A DNA stretch of 17,351 nt from Microdochium bolleyi. Lineage: Eukaryota; Ascomycota; Sordariomycetes; Xylariales; Microdochiaceae. The notes under the pieces are model-generated. The model was not told where the DNA came from and did not search any database. It saw only the letters and a program-made list of their open reading frames with translations. Both the position numbers and the translations under genes were made by a program. The stretch spans positions 1 through 17,351 of the forward strand of contig KQ964323.1 in assembly GCA_001566295.1 (NCBI GenBank), given 5' to 3'. How positions within the stretch are numbered: position 1 is the stretch's first letter; each line of letters starts with the position of its first letter. Positions 9,229-17,351 of the stretch are shown here, piece by piece.

Positions 9229-10314
9229 TTAGCCGTCGCCAGAGTTAGTCTCCGAGGTCCTGCGTACCCTATGTCCTTCCCTGGTCGTGTGGTTCAACAC
9301 ATTATCAAGTCGACGTGCTAATCCGATGACGGGCCAGACTTTGAGGTACTGACTATGGATTCGGATCTGAGGCTGCGACTCTGGAGCCTTGTAAGGTTCT
9401 TCGAAAAGTGAAAGATATGTCGAGGGTATGTAGGCGGAATGTAGTAAGAAGAATGAGAACGTTGGCTCTGCATCATCTTGGCCTCCAGCCATACCAGGCA
9501 CCGTATTGGGAGGCTCTGGGGCAACGTCTACAACTGTCACGTCAATGCCGCTGCCCCGTGTCGACTGCTGCGCCAGCGCGATCATGACAGCTACAATGTA
9601 TGGATCTTTGTTCTCATCCACTAGGGGAAACGATCCGTGGAGCCAGGATCTCACTTCTTGTTTTCTGCGTTGATCGCGCAGTTTTCGAACTGCTCGCCGG
9701 TCGACGTACGCCAGCATGGCCATCCTTTTCGTCTTCGAGTAGTGAGTAATTATCCTTGCTTAGGGAATAGATGATAGTATGTTACTGACTGAGTTTAGGG
9801 TTGATTCTGCGAAAATGTTGTCGTCTGGTACCTTCCACAAAGCTTGAACACAGGCAAAGTTCGGATGTCGCGTTCCGCCCACGCGTAAGTGAAGACTGAC
9901 ATCGGAGCCTGTTCCTGCTGCACCACTACGTAGATACGAAGGAGACAGCGTTTCTAGCACTGAGTGCAATGCGTCAGCTCTTTCGGAGAAATTGATGTTA
10001 GTACCGTCACTCAAGACAGTATTGAGCATTCCTATTGAGAACTTCGCATCGGTGGGGACTTTGGTTGGATCGGATTTCTGGCCTGGCTTCATCTGCGCGT
10101 TTCCTGGTTCCTCTGGTTCCTGTGGAGAACCTGGAAACTCGAAGTTCAGGAATCTCAAGTGCTGATCCGTCCACACCAGGGGATTCTGCGCCTGGCATTG
10201 TTGCGGTTGTGCGAAAAGTGATCCATTCTCGGGCTTCGTGACACGAGGGACTTTGCGTCGGGCGTTCTCAATGCACGGCCTCTTGCGCTTTTTCTGACAA
10301 TTGTCGTCTGCCAT
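9229..10314 (-). CDS. Fungal-specific protein of unknown function, 342 aa
   Basis: No named domain can be given, but the composition and a conserved-looking core match a family I have seen in filamentous ascomycetes. Two exons: 10314-9790 and 9732-9229. The phase-0 intron 9733-9789 joins AESTLNS to TKRMAMLAYVDRR; its GTCAGT donor is rare, so the exact border is uncertain. The start is supported by a GAGCCATGG context. Residues 8-25 (KKRKRPCIENARRKVPR) look like a bipartite nuclear localisation signal. Residues 30-100 are Pro/Gln-rich. The second half holds SFPLVDENKDPYIVAVMIAL (209-228) and, near the end, SAYIPSTYLSLFEEP followed by a short beta-like segment and an Arg/Leu helix. Such proteins are common in fungal accessory regions. 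Function is unknown, and a C-terminal exon beyond 9229 is possible. Confidence 0.68.
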
Positions 10315-12109
10315 GGCTCATAAAGAGCAGCGGACTTGTTCAGAGGGCGTTAGTATGGTGATGATGGGCCTGAGTATGGCACTTAGCATGCTATAGGCAG
10401 GAATCGTCGTTGGGGGTATGGAAGGACAGAGATGATATGGCATCGGCGCTCGCGTGACGCGCCGCATTTGACTGCAGGTACTTTGGTACAAAGGGCGCAC
10501 ACGGCGAGACGCTGATTCATGCACGTCGGGGTTGTGGGGCCAGACCTGGCTCCACGTGCGAGTGGCGACGACATTTACACAAGTGTTCTTCGAACGCCGC
10601 GAGCAAGGGTTGTGGTGGCACGTTACTCTGTGTGGTGGTGGCCGCCTGTGAGCATAAGCTTGCTGAGCCTGGTTTAGATAGTTACAAGCGCTGCTTCTAT
10701 GGCCTTTGCCCATAATGAAACGGTGGCCTTTGAACCACGGAGCTCGATCAGCTGCTGCTAGAGTGGGTCGATCATGCCTCTCGCACACAACCAGAAAATG
10801 TGGACGAGCACGGCGACCAGAGTGCGAGGTCCAGCACTAAATCGAGACAACAGCCAAGTCGAGCTTCCCATCTTAACGCTGTAGAAGCACCTAATAAAGT
10901 CACCTGTGGCTTGTGAGCTTGTAGAACAAAATATTAGAACGAAAGCACATGGAGAAAGACAATCTGTGAGGATTTGATACTGAGTGTATATAGAAAGAAC
11001 GAAATTTATCCGGCCGGCACCGAGGGAGTGGCAATGCCGAGGCGTAGCTTCCATAACAAATGCAGATATGAAACTACCTGTGAGGTACAGCGCGTGGCCT
11101 GAAGTGAGCCGTCTGTCCCTGATCTTCAGGTTTAAGTTAGTGATTTTGGGAGATCATTGCGTACATTTGGCATAACGATTCCTCCTACCTGGATCGCGAT
11201 GTTACAGCGTGTCTAAAACCAATATAAAGCCCACTTGAGTAACTATCCTCTGTTACGACCACTCGCTGATTTGAATCTCTTTTTGAGGAAGCCTTCTTTC
11301 CTAGTTTTCTACTTCATGTCCTGGACTAGGGGAAGATTACCCATCGCCGAGATCGTATTGGAGTGCTCTTCTCCCAGGATTCGTCGCCGCTTCTTCAGAA
11401 CCTCCTGCTTCAGCTCAGGACAGATTAAGATACCAGTGGTCATGCATGTCTGCATGAAAATTCCAACGCTAAGACCGACAGAACTCGTAGGACACTGACC
11501 ATCAGGATCCAGAGTGTGACCTCACCGTGAAAGACAACGATTACATGGAAAGGAAGGATCCCCGGGATTATAGTCATCACCTTGGTACTTCAGCGACCAA
11601 GCTCTGTATTACTCTGAGTATCGTTCGAACCTGCCATCCTAATGATCGAGAGCGGTATCTCTTCCAGGCTTTACGTAATTTGCAAAACGACGAACCCTAA
11701 TGCGCTGCTGCGGTTGACCGCGTCAGTAGGATCGTGACGTACTACAGGGACGCTGCCGGCCCTACAGCCACATTGATGCTTCATGGCATGCTGACGTTAC
11801 CTTGATTGACCTACCCCAGTAGACTACCACCTCACATGTCCCGTAAGTGGGTGTCAAACTTTCTGCCTTTGGACACCAAATGAGTGTCGGCGGCTCAATA
11901 TGCTAATAGGCGAATGAAGGGGTGTTTTATACGAGCCAAATCAATTAAATTGATGTTTTCCAAGGATGGAGAAAGGGAAGGTGCAAAGGCATGGTGAGCT
12001 TCGAGGTTCTGTTGAGGCTCTAATCAATGTCCGCTGTGAAGACTTCCATTTACGACACAATTGTGGAGAGCATATTACTCCTTGAAAGAAAGAAACATTC
12101 ACATCTTTT
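10315..12109. other. 1.8 kb intergenic region, no gene seen
   Basis: It contains the promoter side of the gene starting at 10314 and the 3' side of the NLR gene ending at 12110. The frames at 10318-10788 and 10758-11054 on the minus strand have no start context, domain or intron pattern. A hairpin (11850-11877) and a short AT palindrome (11941-11955) are the only structures noted. Confidence 0.4.
11850..11877. repeat. Imperfect hairpin downstream of the NLR gene
   Basis: GGTGTCAAA at 11850-11858 pairs with TTTGGACACC at 11868-11877 with one bulged base and a 9-nt loop. It lies about 235 nt past the NLR stop codon. It could be part of a 3' UTR or simply chance. Confidence 0.35.
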
Positions 12110-14422
12110 TTACCGATGTGGTATACCTCGTCCCGTGACAAGGACTGCAGCCGCCAACCAAAACACGGACAGGCTACTCAGGACAACAGCAAGGACCACT
12201 GAAGCTGTCTGAAGGTCATCAGGATGCTCAAATGTCCAACAGCCAAAAGTGACGACCGGCGCCACGAGCAAAAGGCAGTGGTACATCACAATACGGAATA
12301 CCGACACCGCCAAAACAGGCTCGACACCCCATACATCATCTTCTTCGTTATCCTTGAAACCCCTGTCTCGATTTGGGAGACTGTCCAGACACCGCCGGCC
12401 CTTGGGGCACTTCCAGCATCTGTGCAGAGAACGCCACGCGCAATTCTCGCTACAGGCATAGAACCTGAGGATGAAGTGGTGGTCACCAAATCCGGGATTT
12501 ATGGCTGAGCCTTTGTGGTCCAGGATGCGCTTATATCTGTACTCGATGTCGCATGGTAAATCGTGCCCCTCATGTTCCATCTCACCCTTGGACAATTTTC
12601 TGAACTGCAGGAGGTTAGCTGGTACCTCGAGAGAAACGAAGACTGATCCATACTTTTGAGATGCTGCAACAGTGGAGTACCCATACTGAAAACCACAACT
12701 TGAGCCGACCCAAATGAGCGTCGTATATCTGCCTGAACGCGGAAAAGAAATCGCAATCTTGACTGTCCACCTTGACGATGGTCTGCTCAGGCAAGAACAC
12801 GTGTCGAGACGTTGGCAAGCCAAAAAGAATGAACCTGTCTTGGGTAGCGTTATCTCCATTGTCATCATCATCGGCATCTGTGCTGTGGAATCTGACACGG
12901 CTTGTGCGTATCCGAGGCTGCCCTTCCTCAAGTTCTGTGGGAGGAGGCTCGTTCTGAGTGCGCATACTGCTGCGTGTGGCGTTTCTAGAGCTCCTACCTC
13001 GAAACAATGAGGAGACATAGCTTGAAGTAGCTACTGAGATAGACTGTAGTATCGTGACAGCAAATGCTTGTGGTGAGATGGCGGCTTCCCCTGAGATGCA
13101 ATAGCCCTTCTCGGTTGGTTGCTGTGGCGATTTTGTAATTATTTCTGCAATTAGATCATGATGAGCATCAGGAAGCTCGACCCATCGCAGGGATCCACAA
13201 GTCTTCAAGTTCATGTTAGCAGACTCAAGTCTAAGGAGCTTTGTGACAGTTAAGTATATGGGAAGTGCTGCAGGACTTCACTCACACAGCGCCACTCCAG
13301 ACGGAACTCGTTGGCCCTTAGCTTACGCTTCGGCTGATCCAGCGGCCACCAGTACCAATCCACGGCCGTGTTGTCGTGAAGCCAACATTGAAGCTTGTTG
13401 AAGAGACTACTGCAATCCTCCCTGTTGACTCGCAAATCTTTCTTCGGCACAGAGAGCATGACCTCACGAAGTGGTGATGGTAGCCGCATCATCATCACAT
13501 CTCTTTGCAGTGTTCGGTATGCATTCGAAGAGAGCAAAAATGTGCTACAGGCCTGTGAGTCGACGTTCCACTTCTTACTGCTGGTGGGCGGCTCTAGGGT
13601 GTCGTCGCTGTCGCTATCGCCGTTGTTTGGAATGTCGATCACGCTGTCGTAAGCTTCTGCATCGCGCTCGTCGACCTCTGCTATGGCCTCACCCGCAGGG
13701 TGCGAGTTCAAAAAGTCGATGACTCGAGCTTTCTTTTCTTTAGCTAAGTCATGACGTTCAACCAGATCAATATCGTCGTCGGACTCGATGTCTGCACTTT
13801 CGTCTTCTTCGGCTAAGACTCTTGCGGTCATACGCAAACGGCCAGCTCTGCTTCGCAAAATGTTTGCAAACGCTCGCTCGTCATCGCTTGCAGCCTCAGT
13901 CTTGGCATTAAGGTAGAATGTTTTGAGTAGTCGTGGGAAATTTCTCATGATTCGCTCCTTACCCATCCCGATGAGCATGGGTGCGAAGTGCACCAGGAGA
14001 ACTGGATCTGCGCGGATGGACCTGGCAACATCATTCTTTATGTCCTGAATATGAGTTTGAGTAAGAAGAGAGCTAATTGAGCCAATGTCATCGCCAATGG
14101 ATCCGACTGATTCAAGCTCAAACTTCGAACGTGGCGGGGGCTCAGCTGCCTCTTGGGTTGTCAGTCGGCTCTTAGACAAGTCTGAGGTCAAATTGGTTTC
14201 TTCGTTTGTGTAGTCATTCGATGTCGTGCGAGTTGTGGTCTTGTCTTTGTTAGCAGGCGCTACAGAGAATGAAATCGGTGATGATAGCATACCTTAGAGT
14301 TCGCTGACAAGGCCTCGATGATCTTGAAACGATCTGAGGTGATCTGTGCATGCTCAAATAGTTCGACCGCCTTCTTGCCCTGGTTCTGTAGCACTCGGGC
14401 AAGATTGCTAATGCTCGATAGA

Positions 14423-14674
14423 GTGTCTGGGTGGTTCTTGCCCAAGGCCTTCTCACGCCCATCGAGCGCCCGTTGGCTCATCGCCTCCGCTTCTTCGTAC
14501 TTGCCCTGGTGCTGCAGCACTGCAGCAAGATTGCTGACGCTCGTGAGTGTGTCTGGATGGTCCTTGCCCAGGGCCTTCTCATAACCATCAAGCGCCCGTT
14601 GGCTCATCGCCTCCGCCTCTTCGTGCTTGCCCTGCTGCCGCAGCACAAGAGCAAGATTGTTGATGCTCGTGAGT
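14423..14674 (-). repeat. Tandem 126-nt TPR-encoding repeats in the NLR
   Basis: Two full units, 14423-14548 and 14549-14674, differ at roughly 16 of 126 positions by eye. Degraded partial units continue on both sides. Each encodes one 42-residue TPR of the form LGKxHPDTLxSxxNLAxVLxxQGKxEEAEAMSQRALDGxEKA. High DNA similarity between neighbouring units suggests recent duplication or gene conversion. Confidence 0.85.
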
Positions 14675-15065
14675 GTATCGCTACTCTCTGCGCCAAGAAC
14701 TGCCTCTCGTACCTCCACTGCCTTCAGAAGCAATGCCTTGGCCCTGTCGTACCCTCCCATCTGCCACCCATACCATCCTGCGTTTGTCAATAACCGTGTC
14801 CATTCTGTCGCACCCTTAGCATCCGTAGGCTGCGTTTCGACAAGCTGCGCAATGTGAGGCTCAAGCTGTCGACACTTTGACCAGTTCTCATAACTCCCCG
14901 GCGGGTAGTCCTCCGACATGATGTGCAGAAATATTTGCTTCCATCGTGCTATATCGCCCACTGATGAGAGCCAGGCTTGTGCGCAAAACTGGACGAGTGC
15001 ATGCATCTCGTAGATATCTTGTTGCACGGTTACGGTAACTAATGAGTAATCTTGGAGCATTTCTA

Positions 15066-15153
15066 GGTCATCGTCCAGACCATCGTCGTCGTCATCGTCA
15101 TCGTCATCGTGGTCATCTTCGCCGTCCTTGTCGTTTTCCTCGTCGTCGTCGTA
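15066..15153 (-). repeat. GAC/GAT trinucleotide repeat encoding an acidic tract in the NLR
   Basis: Runs of TCG/TCA on the plus strand (GAC/GAT/GAG codons on the coding strand) encode an Asp-rich stretch of about 30 residues, with nine consecutive Asp. It lies between the NTPase core and the MHD-like motif, in what should be the winged-helix region. Slippage could change its length between strains. Confidence 0.75.
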
Positions 15154-15816
15154 GTGTTTCCCAATCCTGTGTCTCCGCTGATAGTAGCTTCGCAGTATCC
15201 ATTCCGGTATCCCCTGCGGGTTGAAAAAGCTCATGAGAGAGAGCAAGTCTGCCGCCGACTGTCGCTCCTTCTGGATCTGTTCGAACGTGATCTGCCACGT
15301 CACCACGACCGAGTTGGCCGCCGTTCCATCACGCCGGAGATCACCTAGATCTTGATTCAGCAGACTTTTCTTCTTTTTCTCGCTCTTCCGGAAGTAATCC
15401 AGATACGTCGAGCACGAGATCCGTGGCCATCGTCGGGCGATGTACGCGGCTGCCTGGGTGATTGCGAGGGGTATGTACTCGAGCGCTTGAGCTAGTTGGC
15501 CGGCTGCTTCTTCCTCGTATTTGTCTCGAAGCTTCGTCTGAAGTAATTGTGTTGCTTGGTCCACGTCCATCCGCTGCATGAAGATGACACTACCCCAGCT
15601 GCCCGCCAGCCGTTCGGCCGCAGCCCTGTTCCGCGACGTGATGAGGATTTTGCCATTCGTACTCTCTGACAGGAGCGACGCCAATAGTCGTTGCTTCGAC
15701 ACAGCCGCCCCAGCCCGGTCGTGGCGTCTCGAAAAGAATACTTCAACATCATCCGCATTGTCTAGTATCATGAGCCACGGCCCATTCTCTACGTTGAACA
15801 GCCAGTCGTACACCAG

Positions 15817-15819
15817 CTA
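15817..15819 (-). other. In-frame TAG nonsense codon in the NLR nucleotide-binding domain
   Basis: Reading is continuous in the same frame before (DPKVDVL) and after (LVYDWLFNVENG) this codon, and the following residues run straight into Walker B. No intron fits. A CAG to TAG change is a C-to-T transition at a CpA dinucleotide on the coding strand, the context favoured by repeat-induced point mutation (RIP). Confidence 0.75.
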
Positions 15820-16292
15820 CAACACGTCGACCTTGGGGTCATGCCGCTGTGGCAGCTGCAAATGCTCTGCAATACCGCGATACCCCTCCTCAAACCGCGC
15901 CTGCGTATCCGCGTGTACCCAGAGCACGTACGTACTCCGCGATTGCTGTCGGGTTCGGTGCGCGTACTCAATCGCCACCTGCGACTTGCCAATGCCTCCG
16001 AGGCCGACAAGGGCGGCACGGCTGCTTGGCTGCGCGAGGGCTGTCTCCAGCCATGCAGTCACGTCAGGTCGCTCGACGAAGTCGATATCGGTAAGAAACG
16101 GAACGGTCGAGAAGGGTTCGGCGAGTCGCGATGTGGATTCTACAAGTCGTCAGTCTATCGGCTGCCCTTAGCGTCGGGACAGACGGCCTCACTTGGTTCG
16201 TGGAATGTAGAGTCGAGGATCCCTCTGGAGACGTGGGTCCCCGCTAAGACGGTCCCGTCCTCGATCCGCTCAAATGTCGTAGGTGGGGCCAT

Positions 16293-16984
16293 CGTTTCGG
16301 CAAATGGAATTCAACCACCATGAAACGGAAGGTAAGTCGTGACAATGAGCGTCGTGCAAACCACAAGTTTGTCTACTGGCGACTTCATAAGTGTAATGGC
16401 AAGAGTTGCCGTCAAAGAGGTCCTGGAGGAGGGTCAATCAAGAGTGCGGCTGAGTCCAGAGCCATTTGGACGTCAGACGTTACCCCGCTCTGCAGAGCCT
16501 CACCCATTGCATCTACCGCTTTGGCAACGTGGCGAAATTCCCCTGGTTACAGCTGTCAGAATATGCCAGTCATGCAGGACACAGCAGCCGAAGCATTTAT
16601 TGTCCAGTAAAGTGCAGACATTTCTGGCCAGCGTTAGGCGGGATGGCCCGTATGCCGTGCAAGCCAGGACTGGAAGGACGCCGAAAATAGACCACCTTAA
16701 GGTTTATGGGCTACGTGGACTGTCTCGTCCGTATGCCCCGCCGACAACGAGTGCAGGCATTGACTCACCTTCGAACGTATTTGCGAACCAACCCGCAGAT
16801 TACAGTATGTACCATCACATGTTCCTGTCAAAATATATACAATCAACAGGAGCGTGAGCAATGGGCGGAAGGAGCTGCGGAGTCATGAGTATGACAGTTG
16901 CAGCCGGCGGCCATCGTGACGCCACGATCGCTGCCGCGCCAACGACACGTTGTGGCTGAAAGTCCATCTAAGCTGGAATGATGG
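16293..16984. other. NLR upstream region; no supported gene
   Basis: This stretch should contain the NLR promoter, but no TATA box is seen near the start. A 172-codon frame at 16339-16857 plus has no recognisable domain, and its length is within chance expectation for a window of this size and composition. I do not call it. Confidence 0.35.
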
Positions 16985-17320
16985 TCAGGAGCCGCAAACA
17001 AAGCTGCCTGTTGCAAGGTAGGTGGGCTGCCAGGCGCTGCTACTTGCTTGCGCACTCGATGCGACGGCGGAGTATAGGCGAGGGGTCTTCTGTGCTGCCA
17101 GTGTGGCTTTGACGGTTCGTTCGACGATCGCTTCGATGTCGGGGGCTGCTCGATGATCGCTGCTGTCGTCGCTGTTGGTGCGCCGCCGTGACGGCGCGCT
17201 CTCGCGGCGGACGCGGGCGTCGCACCACTGGTTGAAGAGGGCGCGCAACCGCGCCTGGTCTTCGTCTTTGACAAGTTCGGTGGAGCCGTCTTGAGAGATG
17301 AAGAAGACTTGATAGGCCAT
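16985..17320 (-). CDS. Short gag-like / LINE ORF1-like fragment, 111 aa
   Basis: Possible beginning of a retroelement ORF. It starts at the ATG at 17320 with MAYQVFFISQDGSTELVKDEDQ (here in two parts: a hydrophobic start and an acidic helix). This is followed by an Arg/Ser-rich linker, a helix EAIVERTVKATLAAQ (about residues 66-80), and the motif RLYSAVASSA. A helix followed by a SYAAVA-like string is what I recall from the N-terminal part of fungal Tad-type LINE ORF1 or gag proteins. It then diverges and stops at 16985-16987, so it would be a truncated copy. No reverse transcriptase is in the window. An unrelated small host gene is equally possible. Confidence 0.35.
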   Translation of the reverse strand: MAYQVFFISQDGSTELVKDEDQARLRALFNQWCDARVRRESAPSRRRTNSDDSSDHRAAPDIEAIVERTVKATLAAQKTPRLYSAVASSAQASSSAWQPTYLATGSFVCGS

Positions 17321-17351
17321 TTCAATGACAAGCACACCTCAAGATGAGCTG

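Larger units (their letters stand above)
12110..16292 (-). pseudogene. NOD-like receptor (NB-ARC-type NTPase + TPR) spliced to a two-TM C-terminal module, with one in-frame TAG
   Basis: A fungal NLR, a family linked to non-self recognition and regulated cell death. Exons: 16292-16193, 16139-14293, 14239-13286, 13202-12654, 12604-12110 (1314 codons plus stop). Introns: 16140-16192 (GTGAGG, CTGAC, TAG, phase 1); 14240-14292 (GTATGC, GCTAAC, AAG); 13203-13285 (GTGAGT, GCTAAC, AAG); 12605-12653 (GTATGG, GCTAAC, CAG), the last three phase 0. Residues 1-59 are a short leader with no effector domain (STVPFLTDIDFVERPD). Walker A GLGGIGKS 79-86; Walker B WLMILDNADD 155-164; ILITSR about 198-203; LEYIPLAIT about 253; acidic insert 364-393; MH of EMHALVQ 412-413; kinesin-light-chain-type TPRs about 520-630. 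Residues 650-1314 hold a helical part, WRC|TCG (965-970), RFILFG, LKLWFSVW, a Cys cluster 1201-1222, and hydrophobic segments about 1248-1272 and 1284-1306 around EHPDDLQ. Codon 141 (15817-15819) is TAG where the family usually has Gln (DVLQLVYDWL). Hence called pseudogene, though readthrough, or an error, would make it functional. Confidence 0.85.

Noticed and set aside
10318..10788. 156-codon minus-strand frame rich in Arg, His and Pro
   Set aside because: Composition looks like translated non-coding DNA. It directly precedes the better supported start at 10314 and is probably promoter or leader.
11622..11632. CGTTCGAACCT, another tRNA B-box look-alike
   Set aside because: No A box 30-60 nt upstream and no cloverleaf could be drawn on either strand.
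12615..13214. Separate gene starting at the ATG at 13214
   Set aside because: The ATG lies between the GCTAAC branch point and the AG of intron 13203-13285. Splicing joins WRC to TCG, the family motif.
13250..14290. Separate gene starting at the ATG at 14290
   Set aside because: The ATG is part of the GTATGC splice donor at 14292, and the first 17 codons fall inside an intron with a GCTAAC branch point. The downstream part is better read as an exon of the NLR gene.
16339..16857. 172-codon plus-strand frame upstream of the NLR
   Set aside because: No domain, no intron pattern and low-complexity-free but unrecognisable sequence. A frame of this length is expected by chance about 0.4 times in such a window.
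1..17351. Starship captain (DUF3435 tyrosine recombinase), patatin-like phosphatase or element termini
   Set aside because: Looked for on both strands. No recombinase-like R..HxxR..Y arrangement in a long frame, no GxSxG lipase context and no convincing terminal repeat was seen.

Overview
The window looks like nuclear DNA of a filamentous ascomycete (Pezizomycotina). Genes are split by many short introns of 47-83 nt (one 5'-leader intron is 117 nt). These have GT..AG ends and branch points of the CTRAC/GCTAAC/TACTAAC type, and the protein families are fungal. There are no operons, Shine-Dalgarno sites or CRISPR arrays. I cannot name the species.

Layout, left to right: a ferric-reductase-like (FRE) gene on the minus strand, cut by the left edge (1-1520). 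Next is a minus-strand pseudokinase gene (1707-2839), divergent from a plus-strand DUF3723 gene (3022-4766). A damaged helical reading frame follows (4902-5487), then about 1.4 kb with no supportable gene. A small spliced gene (leader from about 6941, CDS 7148-7863) encodes a basic, probably nuclear protein whose N-terminus resembles the histone H3 tail. After an empty 1.4 kb comes a two-exon minus-strand gene of a fungal family I know only by its pattern (9229-10314), then 1.8 kb of empty DNA. A very large minus-strand gene (12110-16292) encodes a NOD-like receptor (NB-ARC-type P-loop NTPase plus TPRs). It appears to be spliced onto a Cys-containing two-transmembrane C-terminal module and carries one in-frame TAG. 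At the right edge is a short gag-like or LINE-ORF1-like fragment (16985-17320).

Taken together, FRE, DUF3723 and NLR genes within 16 kb are three of the hallmark accessory families of Starships, the giant tyrosine-recombinase transposons of Pezizomycotina. No DUF3435 captain recombinase, patatin-like phosphatase or element boundary is visible. The best reading is therefore internal cargo of a Starship or a degenerating Starship remnant: the NLR has a nonsense codon, the DUF3723 gene lacks its usual N-terminus, and one neighbour has two frameshifts. All exon joins were inferred by eye from splice signals, phase and remembered family patterns, without searches.
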